From JADJPO01 sp046330955 (GTDB taxonomy: Bacteria > Actinomycetota > Actinomycetes > Actinomycetales > Kineosporiaceae): 64,000 nt of DNA. The notes under the pieces are model-generated. The model searched no databases. It had not been told where the DNA came from and saw only the letters and a program-made list of their open reading frames with translations. Below are positions 8,729 to 17,704 of the stretch, one piece after another. The number at the start of each line of letters is the position of its first letter. The first letter of the stretch is position 1. The position numbers and the translations under genes were made by a program. The stretch spans positions 62,001-126,000 of the forward strand of contig JAXLRT010000016.1 of assembly GCA_046330955.1 (NCBI GenBank), in the 5' to 3' direction.

Positions 8729-10446
8729 GACTGGTCCTTCCCATAGATCACGGCGGCGACCGTGTTCATGTCCGCCAGCAGCCCGGACTGGGCAGCGCGG
8801 ACGGCGTCCATCGGCAGGCTCGCTGCCAGCGAGGCAGCCTGAGCCGAGGTGCCGTCGGCGGCGCCGACGACCCAACGCAGGCCGTCGTCGGCGACCTTGA
8901 GCGCGGCGTCCCGGGCGAACACCCGGGCGATCGCGGCCAGCGCCGGGGCGCCGAACCGCTTGTCGGTCTTCTCGTGCGCGGTGCCGTTGGCCGCAGCGGC
9001 GGCCCGGCGGGCGGCCGCACCGGCGGTCTCGGCCCAGGCGATCAACTCGCCGAGACGGAACAACACGTGCTGGTTGCGGGTCAGCCGGCCCGCCTGGCAG
9101 GCGTCGAGCACCGCGGCCAGGCAGTCGTTCGCCAGCGCGGCAGCGTCGGCACCGACCCCGGGGTTGGCGGCGTGCAACGCCCGCAGGCCGGCCGCGGCCT
9201 GCCGGTAGTGCCCACCCCGCGACTTGAGGTGGGCCTGCCAGCGGTCCCGGGCGATGGTCATCTCGAGGATCTCCGAGGTGCCCTCGTAGATGGTGGTGAT
9301 CCGGACGTCGCGCTTGACCTTCTCGACCACGTAGGGCCGGGTGAAGCCGTACCCGCCGTGCGCCTGGATCGCGGCCTCGGCCGCGGCGTTTCCGAACTCG
9401 CTGGCCATCAGCTTGGCGATGGCGCCCTCGGTGTTCAGCGCCCCGTTGGTGCCCTCACCGGCGTCGAGCCGGGCCGAGGTCTCCTCCAGGAAGGCGCGGG
9501 CCGCCTCCAGCCGGACGACGTGCGGCACGATCAGCTTGTGGGTGTAGCCCTGCTTCTCGGCCAGCACCGATCCGCCCTGTTCCCGGTTCTGGGAGTAGTC
9601 GATCGCGCGCTGCAGCGCCTCCCAGCCACCACCCATGCCGAACGCGGCGACCATCACCCGGGTGTAGCCGAAGACCTGCTGCGCCTGCACCAGGCCCTTG
9701 CCCTCGACGCCACCGATCAGGTTCTCCACCGGCACGACGACGTCGTCCAGGAACAGCGCGGCGGTGTTGGACAGCCGGATGCCGTGCTTGTCCTCGGGCG
9801 TGGCGGCGCTGAATCCCTCGGTGCCCCGCGGGACGACGAACCAGGTCGGTCCGCCGGGCGCCAGCGCCAGGATCGTGGTGGCGTCGGCGATGGACCCGTT
9901 GCTGATCCACTGCTTGCGGCCGTTGAGTTTGTAGTGCGTGATCGCGCCGTCCTCATCGGTGATCGGCACGGCGGTGGTGGTCATCGCGCCCAGGTCGCTG
10001 CCGGCGTCCGGCTCGGTGGCGCCGTAGGCAAAGACGATCCCCTCCTCGGCGATCCGCCCGAGCCAGTGGGCGCGCTGTTCCTCGGTCGCCCCCACCAGGA
10101 TCGGGTCGCTGCCGAGGAAGGTGGCGAACACCGCGGTCGCCAGGCCGATGTCGTGGCGCGCCATGGTCTCGCACACCCGGTAGGAGTCGAACGCCCCACC
10201 GCCCATGCCGCCGTAGGCCTCCGGCACGAACACCAGCTGGACGCCGAGCTCGTCACTGCACATCGCCCGCACCGTGTCCTCGGGGCAGACGTCCTCGTGG
10301 TCGAGCTCCAGTTGGCGCTCGGGGGTCAGCGCGGCGCCGACGAAGTCGTCGAGTGCCTCGAGCATCAGGGTGAGGGTGCCCAGGTCGAGCCCCTCGCCAC
10401 TGAAGACATGCCCGGTGGTAGCAGTCGCGGCGGCAGTGTCGGTCAT
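8725..10446 (-). CDS. Acyl-CoA dehydrogenase family protein
   Basis: This 573-residue FAD enzyme would introduce a trans-2 double bond into an acyl thioester and pass electrons to ETF. It shows the family's N-terminal helical part, a flavin/substrate segment with FAYGATEPDAGSDLGA, a WISNG strand, and the C-terminal helical bundle ending in IQAHGGYGFTRPY and IYEGTSEI. Glu388 of the last motif is the expected catalytic base position. A C-terminal extension of about 180 residues makes it longer than the usual 380-400 and similar to the three-domain, FadE5-like group. A GGAAGGGA ribosome-binding site precedes the ATG. It sits between an EtfD-like gene and the KS-AT gene, overlapping the latter, so its substrate may be a product or precursor of the synthase. 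That link is inference. Confidence 0.9.
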   Translation of the reverse strand: MTDTAAATATTGHVFSGEGLDLGTLTLMLEALDDFVGAALTPERQLELDHEDVCPEDTVRAMCSDELGVQLVFVPEAYGGMGGGAFDSYRVCETMARHDIGLATAVFATFLGSDPILVGATEEQRAHWLGRIAEEGIVFAYGATEPDAGSDLGAMTTTAVPITDEDGAITHYKLNGRKQWISNGSIADATTILALAPGGPTWFVVPRGTEGFSAATPEDKHGIRLSNTAALFLDDVVVPVENLIGGVEGKGLVQAQQVFGYTRVMVAAFGMGGGWEALQRAIDYSQNREQGGSVLAEKQGYTHKLIVPHVVRLEAARAFLEETSARLDAGEGTNGALNTEGAIAKLMASEFGNAAAEAAIQAHGGYGFTRPYVVEKVKRDVRITTIYEGTSEILEMTIARDRWQAHLKSRGGHYRQAAAGLRALHAANPGVGADAAALANDCLAAVLDACQAGRLTRNQHVLFRLGELIAWAETAGAAARRAAAAANGTAHEKTDKRFGAPALAAIARVFARDAALKVADDGLRWVVGAADGTSAQAASLAASLPMDAVRAAQSGLLADMNTVAAVIYGKDQS

Positions 10447-10501
10447 CGTGTGGTCCCTTCCACGCGTGCGTGTGGCTCGATCGATCGGATGATGTGGGGT
10501 G

Positions 10502-12685
10502 TCACGGCGTGGCCGCGGGAGCAGGAGTGGCGCAGGCGCGCAGCAGCACCTCGGCGATGTCGGCGACCTCGACGCTCGGGTCGGCCGCGCCGTCCGCGCC
10601 GTTCTCGGCGTCCACGGCGCGCACGCCGTCGCTGAGCATCACGATGCAGAACGGGCAGGCGGCGGCCACCAGATCGGGCTTCAGCTCCATCGCCTCACGC
10701 GCCCGGTTGGTGTTGATCCGCTCGCCCAGGGTCTCGTCCATCCACATCCGGGCGCCGCCGGCGCCACAGCAGAACGAGCGCTCGCCCGAGCGGGCCATCT
10801 CGACCACCCGAGCCCCCGGGACGGCGCCCAGCACCTCGCGCGGCGGCGCGAAGATCTGGTTGTGGCGGCCCAGGTAGCAGGCGTCGTGATAGGTGATCGT
10901 GGAATCCAGCGAGGTCACCGGGGTGAGCCGGCGGTCGGCCACCAGCTGCGACAGCAGCGTCGAGTGGTGCACCACCTCGTAGTGACCGCCCAGCTGGGGG
11001 TACTCGTTGGCGATGGTGTTGAAGCAGTGGGCGCAGGTCACCACGATCCGCTTGGCGCCCACCGAGTTCAGCGTCTCGACGTTGGCCGCGGCGAGCATCT
11101 GGAACAGGAACTCGTGCCCGATGCGGCGGGCGGCGTCCCCGGTGCAGGTCTCGCCCTCACCGAGCACCATGTAGCTCACGCCGGCCTGGTGCAGCAGGGT
11201 GGCGACGGCCCGGGTGGTGTTCTGCGCCTTGTCGTCCAGGGCGCCGGCACAACCGACCCAGAACAGGTACTCCACGTCCTCGGGCAGGGCGTCCTCACCG
11301 TTCGCGCCGAAGACCGGCACCTCGAAGTCGAGCCCGGCGGTCCATTCCAACCGGGCGCTCGCGCCGCGGCCCCAGGGGTCGCCGGCGTGCTCCAGGTTGC
11401 GCAGCATCACGCCGGCCTCGTCCGGGAAGGCCCCCTCGACCAGCATCTGGTAGCGACGCATGTCGACGATGTGGTCGATGTGCTCGATGTCGACCGGGCA
11501 CTGGTTCACGCAGGCGCCACAGGTGGTGCACGACCACAGCACGTCCGGGTCGATCACCCCGCCGGCCACCGGGTTCGCCTCGTCCACCGGGGCCACCAGC
11601 ACCCGCTCGCCCTCGGCCCGCACCGCCTCGGGCAGCGCGGCCCGGGCCTCGTCGTCCGCCGCCAGGGTGTACGGCGCCCGGGCCAGCGCGTGATCCCGCA
11701 GGTTCATCACGACCAGCTTGGGCGACAACGGTTTTCCGGTGTTCCAGGCCGGGCACTGTGACTGGCAGCGGCCGCACTCGGTGCAGCTCAGCATGTCCAG
11801 CACGCCCTTCCAGGTGAAGTCCGTGATGGCGCCGCGGCCCATCAGGTCGTCCTCACCCGGGTCCTCGAAGTCGACCGGCTTGCCGGCCGAGTACACCGGC
11901 TGCAACGCCCCCAGTGCCCCCACGGCCCCCGGACGACGTCGCGCCACGGCGACGTTGAGCGGCGCGGTGAAGATGTGCATGTGCTTGCTGTGCACCACCA
12001 GCACCAGGAAGCCGAAGATGACCCCGAGGGCCAGCAGCACGCCGACGTGCTCGATGACGGTGTTGGCGCTCTCGCCCAACGGCTTCAGCACCCGCGCGAC
12101 CGCCTCGGAGGCGTAGGCCCCGCGCTCGAACGGGAAGTAGCCGTTGTTGATCTGGGCGCCGCGGTACAGCAGCAGGGTCCAGACCACGTTGAAGATCATG
12201 AACAGCACGAGCCAGGCGGCGTCCAGGTGGCTGCCGAAGAACCGGCTGCGTCGTCCCTGGGTCTTGGGCGCGTTGCGCAGCCGGATGATCGCGAACACCA
12301 CCACGGAGGCAGCGGTGGCCAGCGCCATGGTGTCCTCGAGCCAGCCGAGCCAGGCCTGGCGCCCGATCACCGGGATCGCGAAATCGCGCCAGAACAGGGC
12401 GCCGTACCCCTCGATGACCGTCACCAACAGGAACATGAAGCCCCAGAAGGCCGCCAGGTGTGCCAGCCCCGGCACGGTCCACTTCAGCAGCTTGCGCTGC
12501 ACCAGCACCTCGGCGATCTCGGCCGTGGCGACCGAGCCGACGCTGCGCGTGGGGCCGCCGATGCGCCGGTCGGGTTCGGCGGGTTGCCCGGCCGTGGCGA
12601 GGCGGTACAGGTAGGCCACTCGCCGGCCGGCCACGGTGAGAGCGACCACCGTCATCGCCAGACCGAGGATCATCCGAACGATCAA
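10502..12685 (-). CDS. etfD: EtfD-like membrane Fe-S oxidoreductase (ETF:menaquinone type)
   Basis: This 727-residue protein is built like the mycobacterial EtfD/HdrDE-related reductases that take electrons from ETF to menaquinone. The first roughly 260 residues hold several membrane segments of a NarI/HdrE-like domain. Then come two ferredoxin-type clusters, CTECGRCQSQCP and CTTCGACVNQCP, each followed by a distal Cys-Pro. The C-terminal half has two CCG-type cluster domains with CAHCFN and RSFCCGAGGARMWM. TTG at 12685 is chosen because an AAAGGA site lies seven bases upstream; the ATG four codons later has no such site. It follows etfA by 44 bp and precedes the acyl-CoA dehydrogenase by 55 bp, which makes the ETF partnership very likely. 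Confidence 0.88.
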   Translation of the reverse strand: MIVRMILGLAMTVVALTVAGRRVAYLYRLATAGQPAEPDRRIGGPTRSVGSVATAEIAEVLVQRKLLKWTVPGLAHLAAFWGFMFLLVTVIEGYGALFWRDFAIPVIGRQAWLGWLEDTMALATAASVVVFAIIRLRNAPKTQGRRSRFFGSHLDAAWLVLFMIFNVVWTLLLYRGAQINNGYFPFERGAYASEAVARVLKPLGESANTVIEHVGVLLALGVIFGFLVLVVHSKHMHIFTAPLNVAVARRRPGAVGALGALQPVYSAGKPVDFEDPGEDDLMGRGAITDFTWKGVLDMLSCTECGRCQSQCPAWNTGKPLSPKLVVMNLRDHALARAPYTLAADDEARAALPEAVRAEGERVLVAPVDEANPVAGGVIDPDVLWSCTTCGACVNQCPVDIEHIDHIVDMRRYQMLVEGAFPDEAGVMLRNLEHAGDPWGRGASARLEWTAGLDFEVPVFGANGEDALPEDVEYLFWVGCAGALDDKAQNTTRAVATLLHQAGVSYMVLGEGETCTGDAARRIGHEFLFQMLAAANVETLNSVGAKRIVVTCAHCFNTIANEYPQLGGHYEVVHHSTLLSQLVADRRLTPVTSLDSTITYHDACYLGRHNQIFAPPREVLGAVPGARVVEMARSGERSFCCGAGGARMWMDETLGERINTNRAREAMELKPDLVAAACPFCIVMLSDGVRAVDAENGADGAADPSVEVADIAEVLLRACATPAPAATP

Positions 12686-12729
12686 TGCTTCGTCCTTTCC
12701 TCTGCTCCCCGGTCAGGGCGCTGGTGGGG

Positions 12730-13698
12730 TCAGCCCTTGCGGCGGGCTATTTCCTCGGTGAGCTGCGGTAATACCGCGTGCAGGTCACCCACCACCCCGA
12801 AATCGGCGATGGCGAAGATCGGTGCCTTGGGATCCTTGTTGACGGCGACGATGGTCTTCGATCCCTGCATGCCGGCCCGGTGCTGGATCGCGCCGGAGAT
12901 CCCCCCGGCCAGGTACAGCTGCGGTGCCACCGTCTTGCCGGTCTGGCCGATCTGCTGCTCGTGCGCGTACCAGTCGAGGTCGGTCGCGGCGCGCGAGGCG
13001 CCGACGGCACCGCCCAGGGCGTCGGCCACGCCCTCGATGACGCTGAAGCCCTCGGCCGAGCCCACTCCGCGCCCGCCGGCGATGACGACCGCCGCGTCGA
13101 GCAGTTCGGGCCGTCCCGACGCCTGCTTCGGCGCGCGGGAGACGATCCTGGCGGCCTTGGCCACGTCGCTGAAGGCGACGGTCACGTTCTCGACCGCCGG
13201 CGCCGCGGGAGCCGGCACCGGTTCGGCAGCAAGGGCATTGGGCCGGACGGTGATCACGGGCACCCCCCGGACGACGTCACTGACGGCCACCCAGGCGCCG
13301 GCCACCACCGACTGGGTCACCGTGAGGCCATCGGCTCCCGGAGCCACGTCCACCGCGTCGGTGACGATGCCCGAGCCGAGGGCCACGGCCACCCGGCCGG
13401 CGACGTCCTTGCCCTCGGGGCCGGAGGTCACCAGGACGGCGCCCACGCCGTCGCGCGCGGCCAGCTGGGCCAGGGCCTCGGCCTTGGGCACGACCAGGCA
13501 ATCGGCCACCTCGGCGTCGTCCACCACGTACACCGTCGCGGCACCGTACTCGCCCAGCTGAGCCACCACGGCGGGGTCGGCACTGCCGAACACCACGGCC
13601 CCGGGGGTACCGAGGCGACGGGCCGCGGTGAGCAGCTCGAGGGATGCCTTGCGGACGCCGGCGTCGGACCGTTCGACCGAGACAAGCACTTCAGACAC
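12730..13698 (-). CDS. etfA: Electron transfer flavoprotein alpha subunit
   Basis: The 322-residue product is the FAD-binding subunit of ETF, a soluble heterodimer that collects electrons from acyl-CoA dehydrogenases. The signature is in the C-terminal domain: GGRGVGSAEGF, then a long FAD motif beginning GQTGKTVAPQLYLAGGISGA and ending VNKDPKAPIFAIADFGVVGD. The N-terminal half is the Rossmann-like domain shared with EtfB. The length is usual for the family. The start is GTG. It lies downstream of etfB and upstream of the EtfD-like gene, so donor, carrier and quinone acceptor are encoded in order. Confidence 0.95.
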   Translation of the reverse strand: MSEVLVSVERSDAGVRKASLELLTAARRLGTPGAVVFGSADPAVVAQLGEYGAATVYVVDDAEVADCLVVPKAEALAQLAARDGVGAVLVTSGPEGKDVAGRVAVALGSGIVTDAVDVAPGADGLTVTQSVVAGAWVAVSDVVRGVPVITVRPNALAAEPVPAPAAPAVENVTVAFSDVAKAARIVSRAPKQASGRPELLDAAVVIAGGRGVGSAEGFSVIEGVADALGGAVGASRAATDLDWYAHEQQIGQTGKTVAPQLYLAGGISGAIQHRAGMQGSKTIVAVNKDPKAPIFAIADFGVVGDLHAVLPQLTEEIARRKG

Positions 13699-13765
13699 GT
13701 TGCGCTCCTGCGGGTTTCGAGACGAATCAGGCTCTTCGGTGGGCCGTGGCGGTCGGCCCGATCGG

Positions 13766-14545
13766 TCAGATGAAGCCGCGCGCGGCGAGGAAGTCGGCGA
13801 GCTGCGAGGCGCCGTCGCCCTCGTCGACCACGACGGTGCCGGCCTGACGGGGCGGCCGCGGGCTCAACGAACGAACCCGGGACGCCGCGGCGTCGAGCCC
13901 GACCTCGCTCGGGGCGATGCCCAGGTCGGCCAGGGACAGCGTCGCGACCGGCTTCTTCTTGCTGGCCATGATCGCCTTGAACGCCGGGTAGCGGGCCTCG
14001 CCGGTCTGGTCGGTGACCGAGACCAGCGCCGGCAGCGACGCGGTGACCTGCTCGGTGGCCTTGTCGCCGTCCCGGCGGATCGTCACGGCACCGTCCGCAA
14101 CACTCAGGGCCGCGGCGAAGGTGACCTGGGGGACGTTGAGCCGGGCGGCCACCATGGCCGGCACGACCGACATCTCGGCGTCGGTGGACGCCATACCGCA
14201 CACGACCAGATCGAAGCCGGTGTGCTCGATGGCCTTGGCGAGCACCAGCGAGGTGGCCATGGCGTCCGAGCCGCGGATCGCGCCGTCCAGCACGTGGACC
14301 CCGCTGGTGGCACCCATCGCGAGCGCCTTGCGCAGCGCATCGGTGGCCTTGGCCGGCCCCACGGTCAACGCCACGATCTCGGCGTCCAGGCCGCCCTCGA
14401 CCAGGCGCACGGCTTGTTCCACCGCGTACTCGTCGAGCTCGGACAGCCGCCCCTCGACCGCACCGCGGTCGAGCAACAGGTCGGCGCCGAAGCTCCACGT
14501 GGCAGTGGGCTCAGGGACGTATTTGACCGGGACAACGATCTTCAT
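13766..14545 (-). CDS. etfB: Electron transfer flavoprotein beta subunit
   Basis: This 259-residue protein is the AMP-binding partner of EtfA. It opens MKIVVPVKYVPEPTA, has the ELDEYAVEQAVRLVEGG segment and carries an EtfB-like C-terminal arm. ATG 14545 is preferred to a TTG one codon upstream; a GGAG sits eight bases before it. It is the first gene of the electron-transfer/synthase string, and the space before it carries two palindromes. The etfB-etfA order is the standard one. Confidence 0.95.
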   Translation of the reverse strand: MKIVVPVKYVPEPTATWSFGADLLLDRGAVEGRLSELDEYAVEQAVRLVEGGLDAEIVALTVGPAKATDALRKALAMGATSGVHVLDGAIRGSDAMATSLVLAKAIEHTGFDLVVCGMASTDAEMSVVPAMVAARLNVPQVTFAAALSVADGAVTIRRDGDKATEQVTASLPALVSVTDQTGEARYPAFKAIMASKKKPVATLSLADLGIAPSEVGLDAAASRVRSLSPRPPRQAGTVVVDEGDGASQLADFLAARGFI

Positions 14546-14842
14546 CAAGGCGCTCCAGGAGTCGCACGTGGATGCCCCCGGAACTCGGCGGCGACGCTGC
14601 CACCCATCGGGGTGATTCGGCTCGACCGTAGGGCGCCAGGCCCGAGCGGGCCTTAGGACCTTCGGGCCCCACTGAGTGATGGGTCTGTCCCCAACTGTGA
14701 CCCATTCGGGTCAGCGGGACGTACGGCCCGTCGTCACCCTGGCTGGGAGTTCATGCAGCCGCCACACCGTGGGCATGCCCGGTGCACCGCGCGTTCATCC
14801 CCGCTCGTGCTCGGCACCACGCCCGTCCCCGCATGATCAGCG
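14546..14842. promoter_or_regulatory. Leader region of the etf/synthase operon with two palindromes
   Basis: This 297-bp gap between the lipoprotein gene and etfB has no convincing gene. It holds two perfect inverted repeats: AGGCCCGAGCGGGCCT at 14638-14653 (7-bp arms) and TGACCCATTCGGGTCA at 14698-14713 (6-bp arms, 4-bp spacer). Both lie upstream of etfB on the minus strand, where an operator for a dimeric repressor or activator would sit. The promoter itself cannot be named with confidence. Part of the region could also hold the 3' end of the lipoprotein transcript. Confidence 0.45.
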
Positions 14843-15547
14843 TCAGTGAGCGACGTCGATCACCAGCCGGCTGGGGCCTTCCAACCGCGAGACACGCAGT
14901 CCCGCCTGCCGGCTCAGCCCGATGCCGAGCGAGATCACCGCCTCGAAGTCGCCGGCATCGGCGACCTCCTGCACCACGGGCAGGGCCGCGGTGAGCCGCC
15001 GCGGCCCGGCGTACGCCAGGTGCGGCACGCCGCCCTGGGCCTGGAAGACGTTGTCGAACGTGGCGTTCTGGACGACGACCCGCAGGAACGCCGATCCCTG
15101 CAACGCGACCGGCTCGTCACTGGGGTCCTCGGTCACCGCCGGGACGTAGCCGACCTGATAGGCACCGAAGGTGCCGTCGAACTCGATCACCACCCGATCG
15201 AAGCCGCCCTGATCGGCGGTGCGGATCTCGCGGACCACCGCCGCCTTCAGTTCACCCGAGGGTTTGGGCGTGGCGGTCCCGACCACCTGGGCCGTCGCGG
15301 TGGCCGCCGGCGGCTGGGCCATGGAGGTGCCCCCCGGCGACGGCACCGCGGAGCCACTCGCGGTGCCGTTCGCGGAACCCTGCGGGCTCGACCCCGTGGA
15401 CGCCGTCGCGTCGGCGGAGGCGGTGGCCACCGGTGTCGGCCCATCGGCCCCGCACCCGGCGAGCAGCACGGCGACGAGCGCGGGCATCGACACGACCTGG
15501 ACGGCACGGCGCAGCGCCGCGTGCGGGTGAAGATCCATGGACGTCAT
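14843..15547 (-). CDS. Lipoprotein with AMIN-like domain
   Basis: This 234-residue protein has a signal peptide ending in the lipobox VLLAGC, so it should be lipid-anchored outside the cytoplasmic membrane. A low-complexity Ala/Ser/Thr/Pro linker covers roughly residues 35-95. The rest resembles the AMIN-like domain of actinobacterial lipoproteins: a beta-rich segment with FDRVVIEFDG, GYVPAV and a closing RLEGPSRLVIDVAH. The function is unknown; AMIN-type domains often bind the cell envelope. A second Met three codons in is an alternative start. It lies 80 bp downstream of fhs on the same strand. Confidence 0.75.
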   Translation of the reverse strand: MTSMDLHPHAALRRAVQVVSMPALVAVLLAGCGADGPTPVATASADATASTGSSPQGSANGTASGSAVPSPGGTSMAQPPAATATAQVVGTATPKPSGELKAAVVREIRTADQGGFDRVVIEFDGTFGAYQVGYVPAVTEDPSDEPVALQGSAFLRVVVQNATFDNVFQAQGGVPHLAYAGPRRLTAALPVVQEVADAGDFEAVISLGIGLSRQAGLRVSRLEGPSRLVIDVAH

Positions 15548-15612
15548 CTTCGCCCGCTTCGCGGCATCCGCGAACCACGACAGGCCGCGCCCTGCGCTGT
15601 TGTCGCCCCGCC

Positions 15613-15634
15613 GTGATCAGGACGTGATCAGGAG
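15613..15634. repeat. Tandem 11-bp direct repeat at the end of fhs
   Basis: CGTGATCAGGA occurs twice in direct succession, covering the fhs stop codon region. It may be a slippage product. No function is apparent. Confidence 0.6.
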
Positions 15635-17301
15635 AGGCCGACGACCGCGCCGTCCACCAGGTCGATGTTGACCGAGGCCGGCACCTTGGGCAGACCGGGC
15701 ATGGTCATGATGTCGCCGCAGATCATCACGATGAACTCTGCGCCCGCGGCGAGCCGCACCTCGCGAATGTTGATCACATGGTTGGACGGCGCACCGCGCA
15801 ACTTGGGGTCGGTGGAGAAGGAGTACTGGGTCTTGGCGACGCAGACCGGGAACTCGCCGTAGCCGCCCTCCTGTAGCTCCCTGATCCGCGCCCGCACCGT
15901 GCTGTCGGCGGTGACCTCGCTGGCCCCGTAGACCCGGGTGGCGATCGCCGTCATCTTGTCCCACAGCGACATCGTCGAGGTGTACGTGAAGGTCATCTCG
16001 GACGGCTTCTCGCACGCGGCGACGACTGCCCGGGCCAGGTCCTCGGCCCCCGCCCCGCCGTTGGCGAAGTGGGTGGCGACCACCGCGGTGGCGCCGGCCT
16101 GCTCGACCAGTTCGGCGACCAGGGCCAGCTCGGCGTCGGTGTCGGTGCCGAACCGGTTGAGCGCCACGACGGTGCGCAATCCGTAGACGCCGGTGACATT
16201 GTCGATGTGCCGCTGCAGGTTGGCGAAACCCCGCCGGACGGCGTCCAGGTTCTCGGTGACCATGTCGGCCAGGGCGACCCCGCCGTGATGCTTCAGCGCC
16301 CGCACCGTCGCCACGATCACCGCCGCCTTGGGCCGCAGCCCGGACTTGCGACACTTGATGTCGATGAACTTCTCCGCGCCCAGATCGGCGCCGAACCCGG
16401 CCTCGGTGACCACGTAGTCGGCCAGCTTGAGCGCGGCACTGGTCGCCACGACCGAGTTGCAGCCGTGCGCGATGTTGGCGAACGGCCCGCCGTGGACGAA
16501 CGCCGGCGTGCCCTCGAGGGTCTGCACCAGGTTGGGCCGGAAGGCGTCCTTGAGCAGCACGGCCATCGACCCCTCGGCCTGGAGGTCGCGGGCCGTGACC
16601 GGTTTCTTGTCGCGGGTGTAGCCGACGACGATGTTGCCGAGCCGGTGCTTGAGGTCGGCCAGCGAGGTGGCGAGGCAGAAGATCGCCATCACCTCGGAGG
16701 CGACCACGATGTCGAAGCCGTCCTCGCGGGGGTAGCCGTTGGCCGGGCCTCCCAGCGACACAGTGATCTGGCGCAGCGCGCGGTCGTTGAGGTCGACCAC
16801 GCGCTTCCAGGTGATCCGCCGGACGTCGATGCCGAGCACGTTGCCGTGGTGGATGTGGTTGTCGATCAGCGCGGCGAGCAGGTTGTTGGCGAGCTGAATC
16901 GCCCCGAAGTCCCCGGTGAAGTGGAGGTTGATGTCCTCCATCGGCACCACCTGGGCGTAGCCGCCCCCGGCGGCGCCGCCCTTCATGCCGAACACGGGGC
17001 CGAGCGAGGGCTCGCGCAGGCACGCGATGGCGTTCTCGCCGATCCGGCGAAGCCCGTCGGTGAGCCCCACGGTGGTGGTGGTCTTGCCCTCACCCGCGGG
17101 GGTCGGCGAGATCGCCGTGACCAGGACGAGATGGGCATCGGGCCGGGCCGGCTGGGCGTCGAGCCAGTCCAGGCTGATCTTCGCCTTGTACCGTCCGTAC
17201 GGGTCGACCGCCTCGTCGGGGATTCCCAGGCGGTCAGCGATGGCACCGATCCGCTCGAGCGTGGCGCTCTGGGCGATCTCTATGTCGGAGGGGAAGCCCA
17301 T
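15628..17301 (-). CDS. fhs: Formate-tetrahydrofolate ligase
   Basis: This 557-residue cytosolic enzyme joins formate to tetrahydrofolate using ATP to give 10-formyl-THF. The nucleotide loop PTPAGEGKTTTT is at about residues 66-77. It is followed by REPSLGPVFGMKGGAAGGGY and MEDINLHFTGDFGAI. The last motif is usually GDFHAI or GDIHAV; here residue 133 is Gly instead of His. The start at 17301 has a GAAAGGG site seven bases upstream and gives the normal family length. The longer open frame up to 17649 is an artefact of GC-rich DNA. It is divergent from the PHA genes and is probably transcribed alone or with the lipoprotein gene. Confidence 0.95.
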   Translation of the reverse strand: MGFPSDIEIAQSATLERIGAIADRLGIPDEAVDPYGRYKAKISLDWLDAQPARPDAHLVLVTAISPTPAGEGKTTTTVGLTDGLRRIGENAIACLREPSLGPVFGMKGGAAGGGYAQVVPMEDINLHFTGDFGAIQLANNLLAALIDNHIHHGNVLGIDVRRITWKRVVDLNDRALRQITVSLGGPANGYPREDGFDIVVASEVMAIFCLATSLADLKHRLGNIVVGYTRDKKPVTARDLQAEGSMAVLLKDAFRPNLVQTLEGTPAFVHGGPFANIAHGCNSVVATSAALKLADYVVTEAGFGADLGAEKFIDIKCRKSGLRPKAAVIVATVRALKHHGGVALADMVTENLDAVRRGFANLQRHIDNVTGVYGLRTVVALNRFGTDTDAELALVAELVEQAGATAVVATHFANGGAGAEDLARAVVAACEKPSEMTFTYTSTMSLWDKMTAIATRVYGASEVTADSTVRARIRELQEGGYGEFPVCVAKTQYSFSTDPKLRGAPSNHVINIREVRLAAGAEFIVMICGDIMTMPGLPKVPASVNIDLVDGAVVGLS

Positions 17302-17704
17302 ACGAAGGCCCTTTCGTCGCAGGTCCAACGTCCTGGACGGTATCCCGTCCCACCGCCGGCGGTCTAGCGTCATACGCAATTCGACGCGCCATGCGCAACA
17401 GAACCCCTCGACCGGGCCAGCAACACCCCCGCCGGACGGCGCGTCGCGCCGAGACGGCGACCGCTCGCCCGTCGGCGGCTGCCGATGCGCGTCGACGCCC
17501 GAGGAAGGGCCGAAGGACCCATCGCTGCTCGGGCCGAGGCGGCGACCGCCCACCGATCCGGCGCGAGATCCGACGGATCGGCACGGTTCGGCGCCTAGCG
17601 TCGCGCGCACCTTTGGGCGAAGGATGTAGACCGTCGGCCTACGAGCCATTGATTAACTGCCGGTAACCGCCAAGTCTCAGCACTGAGACGAAGGAGGCCT
17701 CAAC
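17302..17704. promoter_or_regulatory. Divergent promoter region between fhs and phaA
   Basis: This 403-bp gap shows no supported gene. For fhs, a minus-strand promoter candidate has -35 TTGCGC (17398-17393) and -10 TATGAC (17374-17369) with an 18-bp spacer. On the phaA side a perfect inverted repeat, GTCTCAGCACTGAGAC (17674-17689), lies directly before the AAGGAGG ribosome-binding site (17691-17697) and the GTG start at 17705. That position would suit an operator or a hairpin affecting ribosome access. A THF or ZTP riboswitch in front of fhs was looked for and not recognised. Confidence 0.45.

Noticed and set aside
5858..8746. 962-codon open frame on the plus strand
   Set aside because: Antisense shadow of the KS-AT gene caused by high GC third positions.
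17302..17600. THF or ZTP riboswitch upstream of fhs
   Set aside because: The conserved cores of these riboswitches were not found in the leader on the minus strand.
17302..17649. 116-residue N-terminal extension of formate-tetrahydrofolate ligase
   Set aside because: The extension is Arg/Pro low complexity. The start at 17301 has a good ribosome-binding site and gives the standard length.
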